From Epiperipatus broadwayi (taxonomy: Eukaryota > Onychophora > Udeonychophora > Euonychophora > Peripatidae), in contig JAQFVV010013369.1 of the NCBI GenBank assembly GCA_028023455.1, positions 1 through 64,000 of the forward strand: DNA of 64,000 nt. Reading direction: 5' to 3'. The notes below the pieces were generated by a model. The model was given only the letters and a program-made list of their open reading frames with translations, had not been told where the DNA came from and did no database searches. The translations under genes and the position numbers were made by a program. How positions within the stretch are numbered: the stretch's first letter is position 1; the number at the start of each line of letters is the position of its first letter. Shown here piece after piece: positions 47,052-58,733 of this stretch.

Positions 47052-47054
<3 letters not shown>
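45330..47054 (-). repeat. Element B 5' LTR
   Basis: About 1725 bp, starts TGCACCAGGTTCGAACC and ends CTAGGTACA before (AT)n. Collinear with the LTR fragment at 1-1122 and more distantly with element A LTRs. Confidence 0.78.

Positions 47055-47097
<43 letters not shown>
47055..47097. repeat. (AT)n microsatellite at LTR end
   Basis: About 21 AT units directly after the LTR terminus of element B. Confidence 0.95.
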
Positions 47098-47101
<4 letters not shown>

Positions 47102-47654
47102 ATACTGCATATGGAAATTTCATTATTGAATGCTTGTCTTTAGTTTATAAGAGAATTCAATATAGTTATTATTAATGCTCTTTATTAATAATACATTTAA
47201 CTTAAAATGTTTTCTATAATTTACTAACAATATAGTAATTATAATTGGGCAAAATCACTTTTTGAGTTATTATGTGATGAAATTAACATAATAAACATTT
47301 ACACATATCCATGGCTTACTTTTAATAACTATATCCACCAGGTTTGTTAAAGTTTACTTACTGGAAAATTCTGCAAAGATCCGAGATGTTATACAAAAGA
47401 GGTATATATTTAAATATATATATATAGTATACATTCTTAAACTATGAAATTAGAGAAGTTTTGAAGGGACTTCCAAACTTACTTCAATCATCCATTCCAT
47501 CTTATATGACTGATACACATGATACACATACATATACATATACTTTGTACTGAACCAGCATTTATAAGCTGGTTCAAATGCTGGGTTTATATTAAATTAG
47601 CACATCTTTAAACTTTAATAGACAGACATCAATCGTCTTCACTCTCCAACTCTT

Positions 47655-47850
47655 CAGCCAACTATATTATTGAAAATCTAATGATAGCATGTTCAAAACC
47701 CTAAAAACATGTATGCCAATTTTGATGTCATACCCATGTTGACTGTAACTCATTCTAATCCCTCATATATATATTGAAACAGTCGATCTTAGTTCAAGAT
47801 CGAGTTTCACTATTCCACCACTTAACCCACATTTCACCCCACTCCTTTTT
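47655..47850 (+). repeat. Single-arm copy of the F1 repeat with tail
   Basis: TCCAACTCTTCAGCCAACTA, ATTGAAAATCTAATGATAG and CCCATGTTGACTGTAA match the arm 30556-30660. Further right, GAAACAGTCGATCTTAGTTC and CTCCTTTTTGTCATAT match 30999-31090, beyond the fold-back, showing the original repeat was longer. Confidence 0.6.
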
Positions 47851-47859
47851 GTCATATGA

Positions 47860-50800
47860 ATATAAGTTATATGTGTATTTCTGAGAAGTGTCTATGAGAT
47901 TTATAAATATAAAACTCAAATAAAATTTTAAATATTAACTTTTATAGATGCGACTCAGATATATACATATATCAATGGAGCTTTTATATATTGTGCCATT
48001 ACAATTTAGTCACTAGCTAAATTTATAGTAATGTGCATGTAGAAAAGGTAAACCAAAAATCATCATCACATTTTTATAGAACCATAAAAAAAGTTGTAGG
48101 GCATCCAAGTTCAAACCCTACCAGATCAAAATTTTAAAAGCTTTAAACAGAGAGAGAGAGTAGGTCAACAATTATATGCTTTATTTGTTTGTGTGTTGAT
48201 AGAAAGGTAATACACACATTTAAACTATTTAATATTTTAATTTTTCTCTAAAAAGCAAAGTTATAATGCATACGTATAGGCAATGTATGTGTAAACTATT
48301 TAATTGTTTTATATTTCAAATATTCAACATTTTAACTTTCTTTAAAACTAACCTATGCTTGATCAATTTTAATGTCTTATTCTATGCTTCTATTTTGCTT
48401 TTCTATAAATGTAATTGGGATTTAAAAGTTACAGATTTAATTTTAAATAATAGGGTTATAATTACTAAGCTATCAATTATATTATTTAATGTTAGTTTAT
48501 GAATGATTTGAAATAATGAAGGATGTGTGTACATTACATACAGAAATTTACATTTATTAAATATTGAAAGAAAAGGAAGGATTAAATCTGTCAAATTATT
48601 TTTTTTTGTACAAGTTTATGTTGAAAGAGGAAATCGGTTTAATCAGATATTTATCTTTGTAGCAATTTTTTTTGTAAATGATTGTTTTTCACTTTGGGAG
48701 CTTATAATGGGTGAGAGCTCTAATTTTGAAATTGTCTTATCTTAAGATCTAAAGAAGGAAGCTCAAAGATTGGAAATGTTACCTAAATGTAAAAAAAGAA
48801 AGGAAATAAGGATTAAGTCTATTTTTTTTAAAACAAAAGTGTCTGGAAAAAGGATTAAACTTTTCAGTTGAAAAATAATTTAGTTGAAAATAAATTAGAG
48901 ATCTAATTAAAATGAATTTGTCCAAAAATAGCAAGTGACGCTATCTCTGATTGGTTAAGTTAGCTAAAAATTGGATATAAAAAGCTGTCTGGAATTATTA
49001 TTTTTTTGGTGATTATGATTCAGATTATTAAACTATTAAATTGAATGTTGAAAATATAAGAAATGGCTGGCTAGAAAAATTATATGTATGTCCCATCTTT
49101 TCCGGACCATCTGGAGGAAGCTGCACATCACATAGGAAAGAAAAGATGTGGTGTCTAAAATAATATTCTACACCTTTCAACTGACCAGAGAAATAAGATG
49201 TTTTTAATAGAAGGAAGAAAGCATTCACCTGCATTTGATAAAAGATGAATTAATCTACTGATAAATATTAATCATCAAGCCCAATTAATTGTTCCAACAA
49301 CTGATTTTAAACTCAAGAAAATTTATAAATGTGAAAACAACCGCTGTATTTCATCCACTAAAAGAATAATTCTTGACAAGAAGAGAAGAAAATTTAATAT
49401 AATGATTTCCAAATTATCTACTAAAGCAAATAACCTCAATAGAGTCATCATCATCAAATAGTTATACACCTCAAGAAAGAGATTGTTCCCATATAAAATG
49501 GAAATAGTAGCTGCAGAAATATAGACATTATACAAGACAAGTTTGAACCCTTGGAAATTCACCACAAACAAAAGATCGGTAATATGACTTTTTATATCTA
49601 TTTTCTTTATGATATCAGAGTCTTAATAAACATTTTAGCAATAAAGTGGTATATTTTATTTAAAGAACTTTTAAAGACTATTCAGATCGATTAAGAACAA
49701 GAATGTCTTACTAATAATAACTTTGAGCTTCATAAATTATCTTGAATGTATCAAAATTATTTGTTTATTAATTTTACAGTTATGAAATATGAATATGTAA
49801 TATAATTTTTTTTTATGGTATTATGATTTTAGTTTTAACTAATATATTATTATTATTATTTTGGTTTTAAATAATATTTTATCATGGGATAAAACACGCA
49901 CATACATAATAATATTTTTATATGTGTATAATTGTGAGTGAATGTGAAATAATGAGTAGTATTAGAATATTAGATTATTTTGTTTCAAGTTAAGTATAGC
50001 ATTTCAGAGGTAGAAGAGTGGGGGAGAAAATAATTTAAAACTTGTTTCTAAAACTTGCTCTTTCAATTCTATTAACATTTTCTTTTAACAGTCTACTTAC
50101 ATGTTAGATTTATAAAGTATGTGTGCTAATGAGCAGATAATTTTTTTTTTCTTCAAATACTTTTCTCATGGAGTGAAAATCATGGTCAATGTGACGTCCA
50201 ACTTAATACAATATACATTTGAAGGGAAAGGAGGAAGAACTTGAAATTAATCTGAGGATTGTTATATAATCAATTATTATCATTATTATGATTCATGTCA
50301 ATTTTCATGTTTATCTAGAAATTTTATGTATATGTTATAAATGCAGTAATAAATATTAGTTGGTTTTATTAAACGAGGCGTATATATTTCATTAAGTGTA
50401 GTCTTTGTTAAGTGTGATTATTCATCATCATCAATGGTTGAATATTAGTTATTTAAGATATAAGTAAGTATGCTAAAATTAAGCAATAATTATGAATTTC
50501 TTTATAAAAATTAGTTTTATGTTAGGCTTATTCCTAAAGCTGTAGTTGAAACCCTTGTCATTATCGTTATTATTATTATCATCATCATCATCAACGTTTT
50601 AATTAATGAGCTGTTTAACTGTTTAAAGGCCATAAATAAATATTGATTTTATAATATTTAGTGATTTCTTAGTAATATTATAACTACATCCCGTCATCTA
50701 TTTCATGCAAGGATGAGTGAATTGCCATCCTAAATTAGTTATATATAATCTGAGCTAGTAAACTTATAAAAATATTGAAACACATTTGTTATGCTAAGAT

Positions 50801-51385
50801 CTGAGAAATGATTTATGTCTAATATACTCCACTTTAGTTTATAGATGTTTTACTTTTACCTAAATATTAGTGCTTATAGTGATATGGCTCAAAAAGCAAA
50901 ATCTCTCATTTTTATTAGAAATAAAGTACCAAAAAGGGCATTCAAACCCGGTACATGTGAAAGGTTATTAGATATAACCGTGTCTAGATTCAGATAATCT
51001 AGTGGTGCCCTGCTAGACCATATTCACTTAGTATTTGTTTAAACATGCACTTAACATCAAACCAAGAAATGAAAGTGGATAAGATCTACTGTCTGTATAC
51101 CTGAGTTATATTTTATTGAATTACTAGTGTACTCACCTCATGTGATTTCATATACCTGAGTTATAATACTTGTTATTAATAATTTGCTTATAATTATTGA
51201 TATTTGGATATTGAGAAATCCAACATTATTTTAAGCATTATGATCTTATATATTGTAGACTACTCAGATATGGTAATATAGTTATTTGATTCAATTAATT
51301 ATATTACAATATATATATAAAAGCAGAAACAAATATTGTAAATAATTTTTTTTTAAAATATTTTTCTTTATATAATTACATAAAA
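47860..51385. other. Intron sequence without recognisable gene
   Basis: Low GC. B-box-like AAGTTCAAACCCT at about 48109-48121 and CATTCAAACCCGG at about 50940-50952 hint at decayed tRNA-derived SINEs. TATAAAAAG at 48977-48985. No ORF with recognisable motif. Confidence 0.4.
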
Positions 51386-51388
51386 ATT

Positions 51389-51605
51389 CAAGATGGAAGA
51401 TGCAACCATTAACTATCGAAGAGTAATTAAAGGGGGAACATTAGTTTGGTTTTAAAAGGAATTTTCAAATCAAAGTTAATGAAAGTAAAATTTAAAATAA
51501 AACTAATTGATTTTAAGTTAACTGTTAACATTTTTATCAAATCTATTTCCAATCTGGAAATTGATTTGAATTTATTTTTGGACAGTTATCTAATGATTGC
51601 ATCTC
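51389..51605 (+). repeat. Dispersed repeat R2, copy 2
   Basis: Counterpart of 31387-31615, same order of blocks and the palindrome AAATCTATTTCCAATCTGGA. The 62-codon frame over it is not kept in copy 1. Confidence 0.65.
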
Positions 51606-54600
51606 CAATAACAATAGAGAAAATATTTCTGTAGATTCAGGATTACATTTGAGTTAAGAAGTTTAATTAAAAACATTCTTTAACCCCCTTATTTTTTTTT
51701 TTTTTTAATATAATATTTTTTTAAAAATTGTTTAATTGGATTTAAATTTTTTTGGTAAAAAAGTTTATTTTTCAACAACCAAGATTTATGGTTTAGGGTA
51801 AATAACTCAAAACTGGTATAAATAGGGCTGAAAATCTATTGTGTTGAGAGTTTGGTTAATAGTTGCTAACCGACTTCACATCTGTTTGACTTTTGAAATG
51901 GTTTTTGGGTAGAGTGACCTAAGTTGCCTTTCCCTTCATCTTCAGCCTGACTCTTTGCCATGCAGAGGTGTAGCTCCTACCAATAAAAGAATGCTGCCTT
52001 CCACAAAAGACTCGTCCATACTTCATCTCATAGAATCATGAGCTAACAAGCACAAAGTCATTATCTATTGCCTTACCTGTATTTTAATTCTTCAAAATTA
52101 ATGTTTTCTTTATGTTTAATCTCTTTTTTTTACCCACTAATTGGCAAGCATGTTAAACTAATAATTATTTTCTTACTATCAATTCTCTATAACCTAAACT
52201 AATCTTATTGTAAAATCTTTTATCCAACTCATGCTTCTTCTTATCCTTATAATTTAGTGTGGTTATAATTTAATTTTAATGATATTTTTATATTTTCACT
52301 TAATTTTTATTTGTAAATGCCAATTAAACCCAGTCTTATGAACTTCTTCTCTATCTGACTGTGGAATAGAAAGGGGGGGGGATTAATGAGTTCTTGTTAT
52401 TTATTTCTAAATAGCTCGTAAGATTGAGTTTTTTTTTAAAAAAAAAAAACGAATATATGCTTTTTAAAAAAATATTTGACCGTAAATTTATACAAAATGT
52501 ATAAATACTTTTCAATCTGGGATGGATATGGGTGTCAGTTAGTTTTATTGATTTCTTTATTGATCATTATCACCAAAAGGCTGGTGATCCAAATACTATT
52601 TTGTTATTTGCACTTCTAAGTGTGTGAATTTTAGTTCTTTTTATATGTTAAACAAAACAGTATTGATTCAAGAAGGGGGAGAAATGCACGCTTTATTATT
52701 TATAGTTTTAACTTCTGATTAATGACTTTATCTTACATGGGTTATTATTTTAACATATCATTAGATATTTGTTAAACCACTTAGGGTTTCATTTTAGTAT
52801 TTATATCTAATTATTTTATATTCTTATAGTAGCATTGCTAGCATATGTCAGACTTTATTAATGAACCACTTAAGGGCTTTAATCTGATTCACCCGTACCT
52901 CATTCTGGGGAGTCCTGTTCATCTTCGTTTGTCATTCTTCTCCTCAAAGTATATATTTATATACTGTTTTATTCTGTCTGTACCTCATTCCAGAAGATTT
53001 GAAGCCTTCCATCCTTTTCCAGTGTTCTCCATTTGTAACAAGGGTATAAGTCTACTCCCTGGAACAAGTCGGTTAGTGTACTTGAAGATCTGCATGGACC
53101 TACCATAACCCAGATGCATAGCAACTTCCTACGTACCTTTTCCATTTTTGGTACTGCTCAGCCTGAAGCTGGTGTACCACCTTAACATCAAAGAATGATG
53201 TTTTCTCGGCTGAAGTTGCCATTTTTTCTTTCACTGACATGATGCTACTACCGCAATTTCTTATATTTTGTTTTCTAGCCTGTTTGACAAAATAAACCGT
53301 AATGATATGTAATAATGAAACATTATTCTCTTTAAATATATTTTATTGGAGTTTTAGATCCAACCTCTTATGAAGCTGCCCTCCCTTTATTGAAATAAGC
53401 CATTCCCATATTTATAGAGTTTCGCAATATTTGATTGTTAAATGTCGAAAATGTAGAATAAATAAATGTTTTTAGTATACTTACGAATCAGAATGTATCC
53501 TTATTTAAATGTTATAACTAAATTCTATGAAGAAAATAGTTATGTATCAAATGCCAAGGGCATTATATTCAAGTCCTATAATCAACGAAACTCTATTATT
53601 GCATCTTTATATGTGTTTTTTTAAATGTATAAACGTCCAACAATTACACAGATAAATTTGTTTTTGTAACATTAAATAAACTCCAATTTCCAAATACATG
53701 TTCAGTATTGTAACTCTGCACTAAATTGACATCTGTTAAAATAAAAATAATTGACTCCAGTTTGCAAAATGTTTGCAATGAAAATAAAGTTTAAAATGTG
53801 TGAAGTTATTTATATATATAAAATCATCTTGAATTTTGTCAAAATAAATATTCATATTTTTGAACTTAATCCAGTATGGTCAAATCTCATTAATATATTT
53901 ATGTATGTTTTAACTTATATCTCAGGTTCACTCAATCTCTCATCATCATCACCAGTTGAGTTCTCATGCAAAATGTTGTAGCACTGGGCTGGGAGGGATT
54001 GAATTCATGTGGTATCACCATAGGTGTTGTCCGTAGTGTTATAGATTTAGGGAATGGGTGAATAGGTTAGAATTCATGATTGCTTTTGATCTGTGTATCT
54101 CAGGCATGATTTGATTTGGGGTGCTTTTGCTTAGATTCTAAATCTTATTGAATGGACATACATTTTTGACCGGTACAATATATATAACTTTGCCTTATAA
54201 ATTTACAAATATCAAACAATTAAAAAAGAGGTTGTTTGTCAAAAGGTCTATAAGATATTTATGATAACTTATAATAAGAATATGGAATTTATAATAAAAA
54301 TGTGTTTTAATTTATAAAGTCTTGAGTTTGTTTTTAATCACTACAAGATCCATGGTATCATTATATACAATAGTTGTTACATTATTTCAAAGAGTTTGAT
54401 GATACTCTGCAATCTAATGGACATATATTGATATTAGTGATGGTTACTGAATCTCTAGGGTTTATGGTTGGGTATTTTCATGAGTAAAAAATTTTCTATA
54501 CTGCATGGAATGTCTATTGAGGCCCAATTCTACTATCAGAATAAACATAATTTACTAATATAAATAGGAAATTCTATATGATAAGTGGCATCATCTGGTT

Positions 54601-54879
54601 ATTGATATTGACCATCACTGCAAGTCTCTTTTGTCTATTATAATATATAGTCTAAATTGATAAAACAGCTTTTAAATAGCTCTGTGTAAGAAAAAGATAT
54701 TAATAACCAGAAAAGTCAAATGATGAAGATTTGAATAATATTTCATTATTCACTATAAAGGATGAGCAATTGGGTTGAATCTAGATCAGTTATCTGAAAA
54801 AAATTAAATGATGAATAATATATATATAACTGAATATTTATAAATACAGTAACTAAATAATTAAAATTTTTATTCACTT
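51606..54879. other. Intron sequence, no supported gene; GC-richer patches
   Basis: About 51810-52080 has TATAAATAGGG and, 170 bp on, CCAATAAAAGAATGCTG; this could be a solo LTR (promoter plus poly(A) signal) but no ends were found. About 52845-53230 has an 87-codon plus frame without recognisable domains. About 54020-54185 resembles the left flank of repeat S2. Confidence 0.35.
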
Positions 54880-55234
54880 AGGAGCGCTTTCAATTATCCC
54901 AGTAATCTTTGTCAACTAAAGCTTTGAAATGCTAACTTTCCCATAATTCTGTGATCTTAACATTTGCTGCTTGCCTGTTAATTAAGTCATGTTTATATTT
55001 GTATATTAGCATAGCTTCCTTTATTTTTCTTTTATTGTTATTTTTTTCAATTTGCAATATTTTTACACTGTTAAAATTGAAGTCAAAATCATAAATACAC
55101 AATTTATTATGGTCGTAAAAAACAGATGCTGAAATATTATTATCTACTATGCAATTTTGTTTTGATTTCTGAACTCGTTTTAATAATAGCAAGTGTTTTT
55201 TAGTTCTTTTTTTCCAACGTACATCTAGATTCAC
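54880..55234 (-). mobile_element. Penelope-like element 3' end
   Basis: The minus frame (54932-55190) has SVFYDHNK, ILQIEKNNNKRKIKEAML, IYKYKHDLINRQAANVKITE and LWES then stop, the PLE C-terminus. The tail with hairpin GATTACTGGGATAATT and AAGTGAATAAAAATTTT follows to about 54870. Same subfamily as 1191-1706. 5'-truncated, no YIG core. Confidence 0.7.
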
Positions 55235-55607
55235 CTATATATCCACTGCCATACCTACATATCCATTTATAAATGACACAATTTTATTTATAAATGAGGT
55301 TTTATCTTTGGAGTTATTTATTAATTTTTTTAATGTAGGAGGCGTGTAAAATGCAATGTTACATATACCTTTATAAATTTTCCTTATAAAATTTACTTGA
55401 TTATTTGAAATATATGGGATTGATATCCATATTTTTTATTAGTATGAGAATCAATATTATTATTCAAAATTTTATTTTTATATTTTCTTTAAAAGTACAG
55501 ACATTGAATAATATTGTTATATATGTGTGTGTGCGTGTGAATAATATTGTTATATATGTGTGTGTGCGTGCGCGCGCGTGTGTGTGATATACAAATCAAT
55601 ATATATA

Positions 55608-55784
55608 TACATCAAAATACAGCAAAATTTACATAAATTATATTGTTTTTAGAAGTACTTTAGACTATACATTTTGTAGTCTTTATCAACTATATAACAT
55701 TGAATAATCAAAACTACAAAATGTATAGTTGAAAGTACTTCTAAAAATAATATAATTTATGTAAATTTTACTGTATTTTGATAT
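55608..55784. repeat. Palindrome of PLE tails, about 71-bp arms
   Basis: Arms about 55608-55679 and 55714-55784: ATCAAAATACAGCAAAATTT ... TATACATTTTGTAG and its inverse. The loop (about 34 bp) and arms are the PLE 3' tail seen at 56660-56770, present in both orientations. Confidence 0.8.
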
Positions 55785-56199
55785 ATATATATATAATGAT
55801 TTATATATTACATATATTGTGGAATGAATACAGATATCAAACTTATTATATATATATGAATAATTAATTCTACTCTAGTGCCATCTGTAGTCATCTTGAG
55901 TAATCGGTGTTCCCCAATTGAAAACAGGAAAATACTTTTTAATTTTTTGTATGTTATCAATGTAAAAGCCTGAACTGGAGGTTTTAAGCTCAAGTCAATT
56001 TTTTTATAGAAATATATATATATATATTCAAGTTTTTTGCTTTTATCAATTTATGTTTCACCTTATATCTATCATATCATAATCATGAAAGTCAGAGCCA
56101 ATCTCTCTCACTAAGGATGCATTTTAAAACACCCATTTCACTTTTCAAGTAAGACAAATATAATATATGCTATAATTTAACTTCATATATCCATTTTTA

Positions 56200-56400
56200 G
56201 ATATACTTGGGGTTAACTTTATATATATATATATTTATATATATATATATATTTAATATATATTTTTTTTTAATTTTTTATTAAATATATATTTATATTT
56301 TTAATTTATATATATAAATATATAATAATATTTATATTTATTATTTATTTTATATATATATTTATATTTTTTTTTATTTTTAAAAACTAAATATTTTAAT
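56200..56400. repeat. Low-complexity A/T region
   Basis: Almost only A and T, with TATATA and T-runs; precedes a PLE fragment. Confidence 0.9.
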
Positions 56401-56524
56401 AATAATAAAAAAACCCCACCAAAAAATATATAAATAAAATTCAAATTTTCCACAATTTTATTTTCTTAAATTTTGATTTGTGGTGTTTTTTTAAAATTTT
56501 AGCTTTTTTTGAAATCAACATAAT

Positions 56525-56770
56525 AAACGTAAAATAAAAGAGGCTATGTTGATTTCAAGAAATCGTCAAATTTTAATGAATCGCCAGTCATCAAATGTAA
56601 AGATAACAGAATTGTGGGAAATCTGAATTGAATTATGGGTATTGTTAAGGGTTGTCAAGTTTTGATTATTCAACGTTATATAGTTGATAAAGACTACAAA
56701 GTGTATAGTCGAAAGTACTTCTAAAAGAATATAATTTATATAAATTGTACTGTATTTTGATATATATATA
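56525..56770 (+). mobile_element. Penelope-like element 3' fragment, plus orientation
   Basis: KRKIKEAMLISRNRQILMNR, then QSSNVKITELWEI and stop (56624-56626), followed by a tail with GTTGATAAAGACTACAAAGT GTATAGTCGAAAGTACTT. The coding end is the same as in 54932 and 1267; it runs into (TA)n at about 56760. Confidence 0.65.
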
Positions 56771-56841
56771 TATTGATTTGTATATTACATATATATATAT
56801 ATATAGAGAGAGATATATATATATATTGATTTGTATATTAC

Positions 56842-56872
<31 letters not shown>

Positions 56873-57242
56873 TTTCAAACTTCTATTCCACTGCCGTGTC
56901 TTTAAACACATAAACAAAGATATATCTCAGGATGACAAAGCAGCAGTCATCAAATCACAATCTCTTACATATGTCATCCTTGGATTAGTATTATAAATAA
57001 AATTTCATACAGTTTTATTAACAAGTGTCAAACTTTCTGCATAAACAACTTTGACACAAATCAATTTATGTAATTATATTAATGGTTATTACTAATTATT
57101 TATTAAAGACTATTTGTAGCCCAAATATACACTGCAAATCTCAATTAATAATATGTATGTATTGTTTGCTATAGAGGTATCAACAACCTAATTAAAATAT
57201 TTTTCATAGACCTACAGATGATAAAAATTTTCTGTAAATAGG

Positions 57243-57463
57243 AATTAAATGTATGTAAATAAGTCAATTATTTTATATGGCGCGATGTTTTTTATAAACA
57301 ATAATATTTAAACAGCATTAAACTGTTGCTTTTGTTAATATTCATTCATTTTATATTTAAAATCCAAAGCGCATGTGCAACAGTTTAATACTGTTTAAAT
57401 ATTATTGTTTATAAAAAACATTGCACTATATAAAATAATTGACTTATTTACATACATTTAATT
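57243..57463. mobile_element. Fold-back MITE, 87-bp arms (family F3)
   Basis: Arms 57243-57329 and 57377-57463 are inverted repeats (AATTAAATGTATGTAAATAA ... TTAAACTGTTGC) with few mismatches; the loop is 47 bp. A direct copy of the loop plus inner right arm (57334-57408) is repeated at 57667-57741. Confidence 0.9.
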
Positions 57464-57666
57464 TCAAATAAGAATGACATATTGTAAATTCTAATAAATT
57501 TCACTAGCATCATTCATTCAAGCATGTAAAAGTAATAAAAAGTAATTTAAAGTGATTATTTAATATCTTCATGCTTTCACTTTCAAACACTTAAGAGCGT
57601 TTGGGTTCGAAAAGATAGATGGCCATTCTATCTTTTCCAAAGACTTTATCATGTGGTTGAAGTGTT

Positions 57667-57741
57667 AGTATTTATTCATTTTATATTTAAAATCCACAGC
57701 GCATGTGCAACAGTTTAATGCTGTTTAAATATTATTGTAAA
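57667..57741. repeat. Partial direct copy of F3
   Basis: TTCATTTTATATTTAAAATC CACAGCGCATGTGCAACAGT TTAATGCTGTTTAAATATTATTGT matches 57334-57408. It is followed by GTAAATAGGAATT, which also flanks the left arm of the fold-back at about 57233-57245, as if F3 had inserted into or recombined with this copy. Confidence 0.75.
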
Positions 57742-57984
57742 TAGGAATTCTATATTAAAATCAACTTAAATTTTTTAATGAAGATATATCCATGGAAACA
57801 AACAATTAAAATTGGTTTTTCAATGCTGAGATGATGGTAAATAAATGTGTACTTCCTGAGTTACATTTATTTACTATCATTTTCTTTTTGCTTTTAGTTA
57901 GCTATAGTCCTGGATACATTTTTGGTTGGAAATTTGAAATATATTTTAAAATGTCATTTTCATGAAATAAAAATGCTTATCACG

Positions 57985-58015
<31 letters not shown>

Positions 58016-58082
58016 TAAATACTACATAAATGTATGAGCCATTAATTTTATTTTATTTACATCCAGTATAGAAATTTTATGG

Positions 58083-58245
58083 AAACTTATAATCTTATAT
58101 ATAGCAATGTTTGATGAAAAAGCAAGGAATTTCTTGCAGGACAAATGTTTCTGTCAATTAAACCTGATGTCATCAGCTGCTTGGAGATCAAGTGAGATCA
58201 CATCAAATATAACAACTGTTACAGTGCTCAATTTGATATTAAAGT
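58083..58245 (+). repeat. Dispersed repeat R3, copy 2
   Basis: See 34790-34950. Lies about 260 bp downstream (minus sense) of the NCKX exon 58503-58733. Confidence 0.55.
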
Positions 58246-58502
58246 TTAAATGTGATTTTTTTGTGGTAATGTGACTGTAAATTAAATTTTTCTATAAAAT
58301 TTCTATAGAGAATGTAAAAAAAATAACATCAATAAACTATATATATGCAAAAATTTTATGGATTACATATATGAAACTTTTAAACATATAATTAAAGTAA
58401 TCATTATTGTGTGACACTTGAAAATTAAAATATAGTTTTTAAGAATAGTTAAAAAATAACCAGCATAGGTGTGGTTAAATATGAATGAATAAATAAACTA
58501 AC

Positions 58503-58733
58503 CTATAATTGCAATCATCCATACCATGATATAAGAGAATACTGCAATCCAAAGAATACTAAGGGAAAATGTTAAAATATACATATATTTACAAGAAGTG
58601 GGTTTTATTCTAGGAACAGTAATAAATATAAGGATTTGAAGAGGTAATGTAAAAATCCACCATAACCACTTCCACCAGCATTCAGGATATTTGAACGGAG
58701 ATTCAAATGTTTCACTGTCATTTTCTGGAATGT
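58503..58733 (-). CDS. NCKX (SLC24) exchanger, exon covering end of cytosolic loop and following membrane segments
   Basis: 231-nt exon, acceptor TTTTAG|ACATTCC and donor TATAG|GTTAGT, phase 1 at both ends. It starts with an acidic loop segment (DIPENDSETFESPF), then a Trp-rich entry (WWKWLWWIFTLPLQ) into a hydrophobic segment ending ITVPRIKP, and then a helix with SILWIAVFSYIMVWMIAIIG. The order 'loop, LP..TVPD-like, SILWIA.FSY.MVW' is the conserved NCKX arrangement just before the alpha-2 repeat. It splices across a roughly 23-kb intron to 35374-35475. The in-frame ATG at 58770 is intronic and is not the start; upstream exons lie beyond the window. Confidence 0.92.

Larger units (their letters stand above)
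42446..47054 (-). mobile_element. Gypsy-type LTR element B, 3'-truncated coding copy
   Basis: From right to left: 5' LTR (45330-47054), PBS-like site, gag, protease, RT and the start of RNase H. The RNase H stops at about 42516; the rest, the integrase and the 3' LTR are missing. All frames are interrupted. The leader and LTR share blocks with element A, so A may be a deletion derivative of a related autonomous lineage. Confidence 0.88.
35476..58502 (-). other. Large NCKX intron (about 23 kb), filled with mobile elements
   Basis: The stretch between two in-frame, phase-compatible exons is inferred to be one intron. It contains two related Gypsy-type LTR elements, PLE fragments, fold-back repeats and microsatellites. 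No further exon with an NCKX motif was found inside. A short exon without a recognisable motif cannot be excluded, but the coding join across this intron is already complete at the family level. Confidence 0.75.

Noticed and set aside
56666-56996. Frames of 83 codons on both strands with Ile-Tyr runs
   Set aside because: Translation of TATA and GAGA simple repeats around the PLE tail.
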